The position numbers were made by a program, and so were the translations under genes. Below the pieces are notes generated by a model that searched no databases, was not told the DNA's origin, and saw only the letters and a list, made by a program, of their open reading frames with translations. A DNA stretch of 6,023 nt. It comes from G039029935 sp039029935. Lineage in GTDB: Bacteria > Chloroflexota > Anaerolineae > Caldilineales > Caldilineaceae. Positions 5,981 to 6,023 of this stretch are shown here, piece by piece. The first letter of the stretch is position 1, and every line of letters begins with the position of its first letter. Where the stretch lies: positions 1-6,023 of the forward strand of contig JBCCFC010000869.1 in NCBI GenBank assembly GCA_039029935.1. The letters run 5' to 3'.

Positions 5981-6023
5981 CTACTTAGGCAAGGATTGCT
6001 CGATACAATCCTTGCCTAAGTAG
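5981..6023 (+). terminator. Perfect 18-bp hairpin after livF, likely transcription terminator
   Basis: Bases 5981-5998 are the exact reverse complement of 6006-6023, with a 7-nt loop (CTCGATA). It starts 10 nt after the livF stop, where the operon should end. The stem is only about 44% G+C. The window stops at the last stem base, so a following T-run cannot be checked. The flank before the stem is A-rich (aaaataaaag), giving a T-rich tail on the - strand. The element could therefore also terminate a convergent transcript, or be bidirectional. Confidence 0.65.

Overview
The window holds one complete high-affinity ABC importer operon of the branched-chain amino acid (LivKHMGF, HAAT) class, read on the + strand. 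A divergently transcribed GntR-family regulator lies on the - strand. The first gene encodes a lipoprotein solute-binding protein with a signal-plus-lipobox N-terminus and an Ala/Gly/Asp-rich tether. That protein style, the roughly balanced base composition and the non-coding short-repeat array fit a Chloroflexota bacterium (Caldilineae/Anaerolineae type). This is an inference from style; no phylogenetic marker is present.

Layout: 1-137 is the short flank beyond the regulator, with no gene seen. 138-857 (-) is a FadR/FCD-type GntR regulator with a GTG start. 858-1095 is the 238-bp divergent control region, with a good sigma70-like promoter toward the transporter, a weaker one toward the regulator, and AT-rich inverted motifs over both -10 boxes. 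1096-2334 is the substrate-binding lipoprotein. 2335-2519 is a 185-bp gap filled almost entirely by a phased array of 8-nt modules that ends in an inverted block. 2520-3398 livH, 3395-4483 livM, 4480-5226 livG and 5231-5971 livF are packed tightly, with two ATGA stop/start overlaps and one 4-nt gap. 5981-6023 is a perfect 18-bp inverted repeat that probably ends the transcript.

Working model: the lipoprotein captures an amino acid or related small solute outside the membrane and delivers it to the LivH/LivM channel, and the LivG/LivF ATPases power import. The divergent regulator probably senses a small carboxylate-type ligand and controls the operon and itself. The repeat array lies exactly where expression of the binding protein is usually separated from that of the membrane and ATPase subunits. 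Its RNA can form several mutually exclusive long hairpins ending 17 nt before livH, which has no recognisable Shine-Dalgarno sequence. This array is the most unusual part of the window. The transporter itself is ordinary, and I see no sign of an undescribed enzymatic or defence system.
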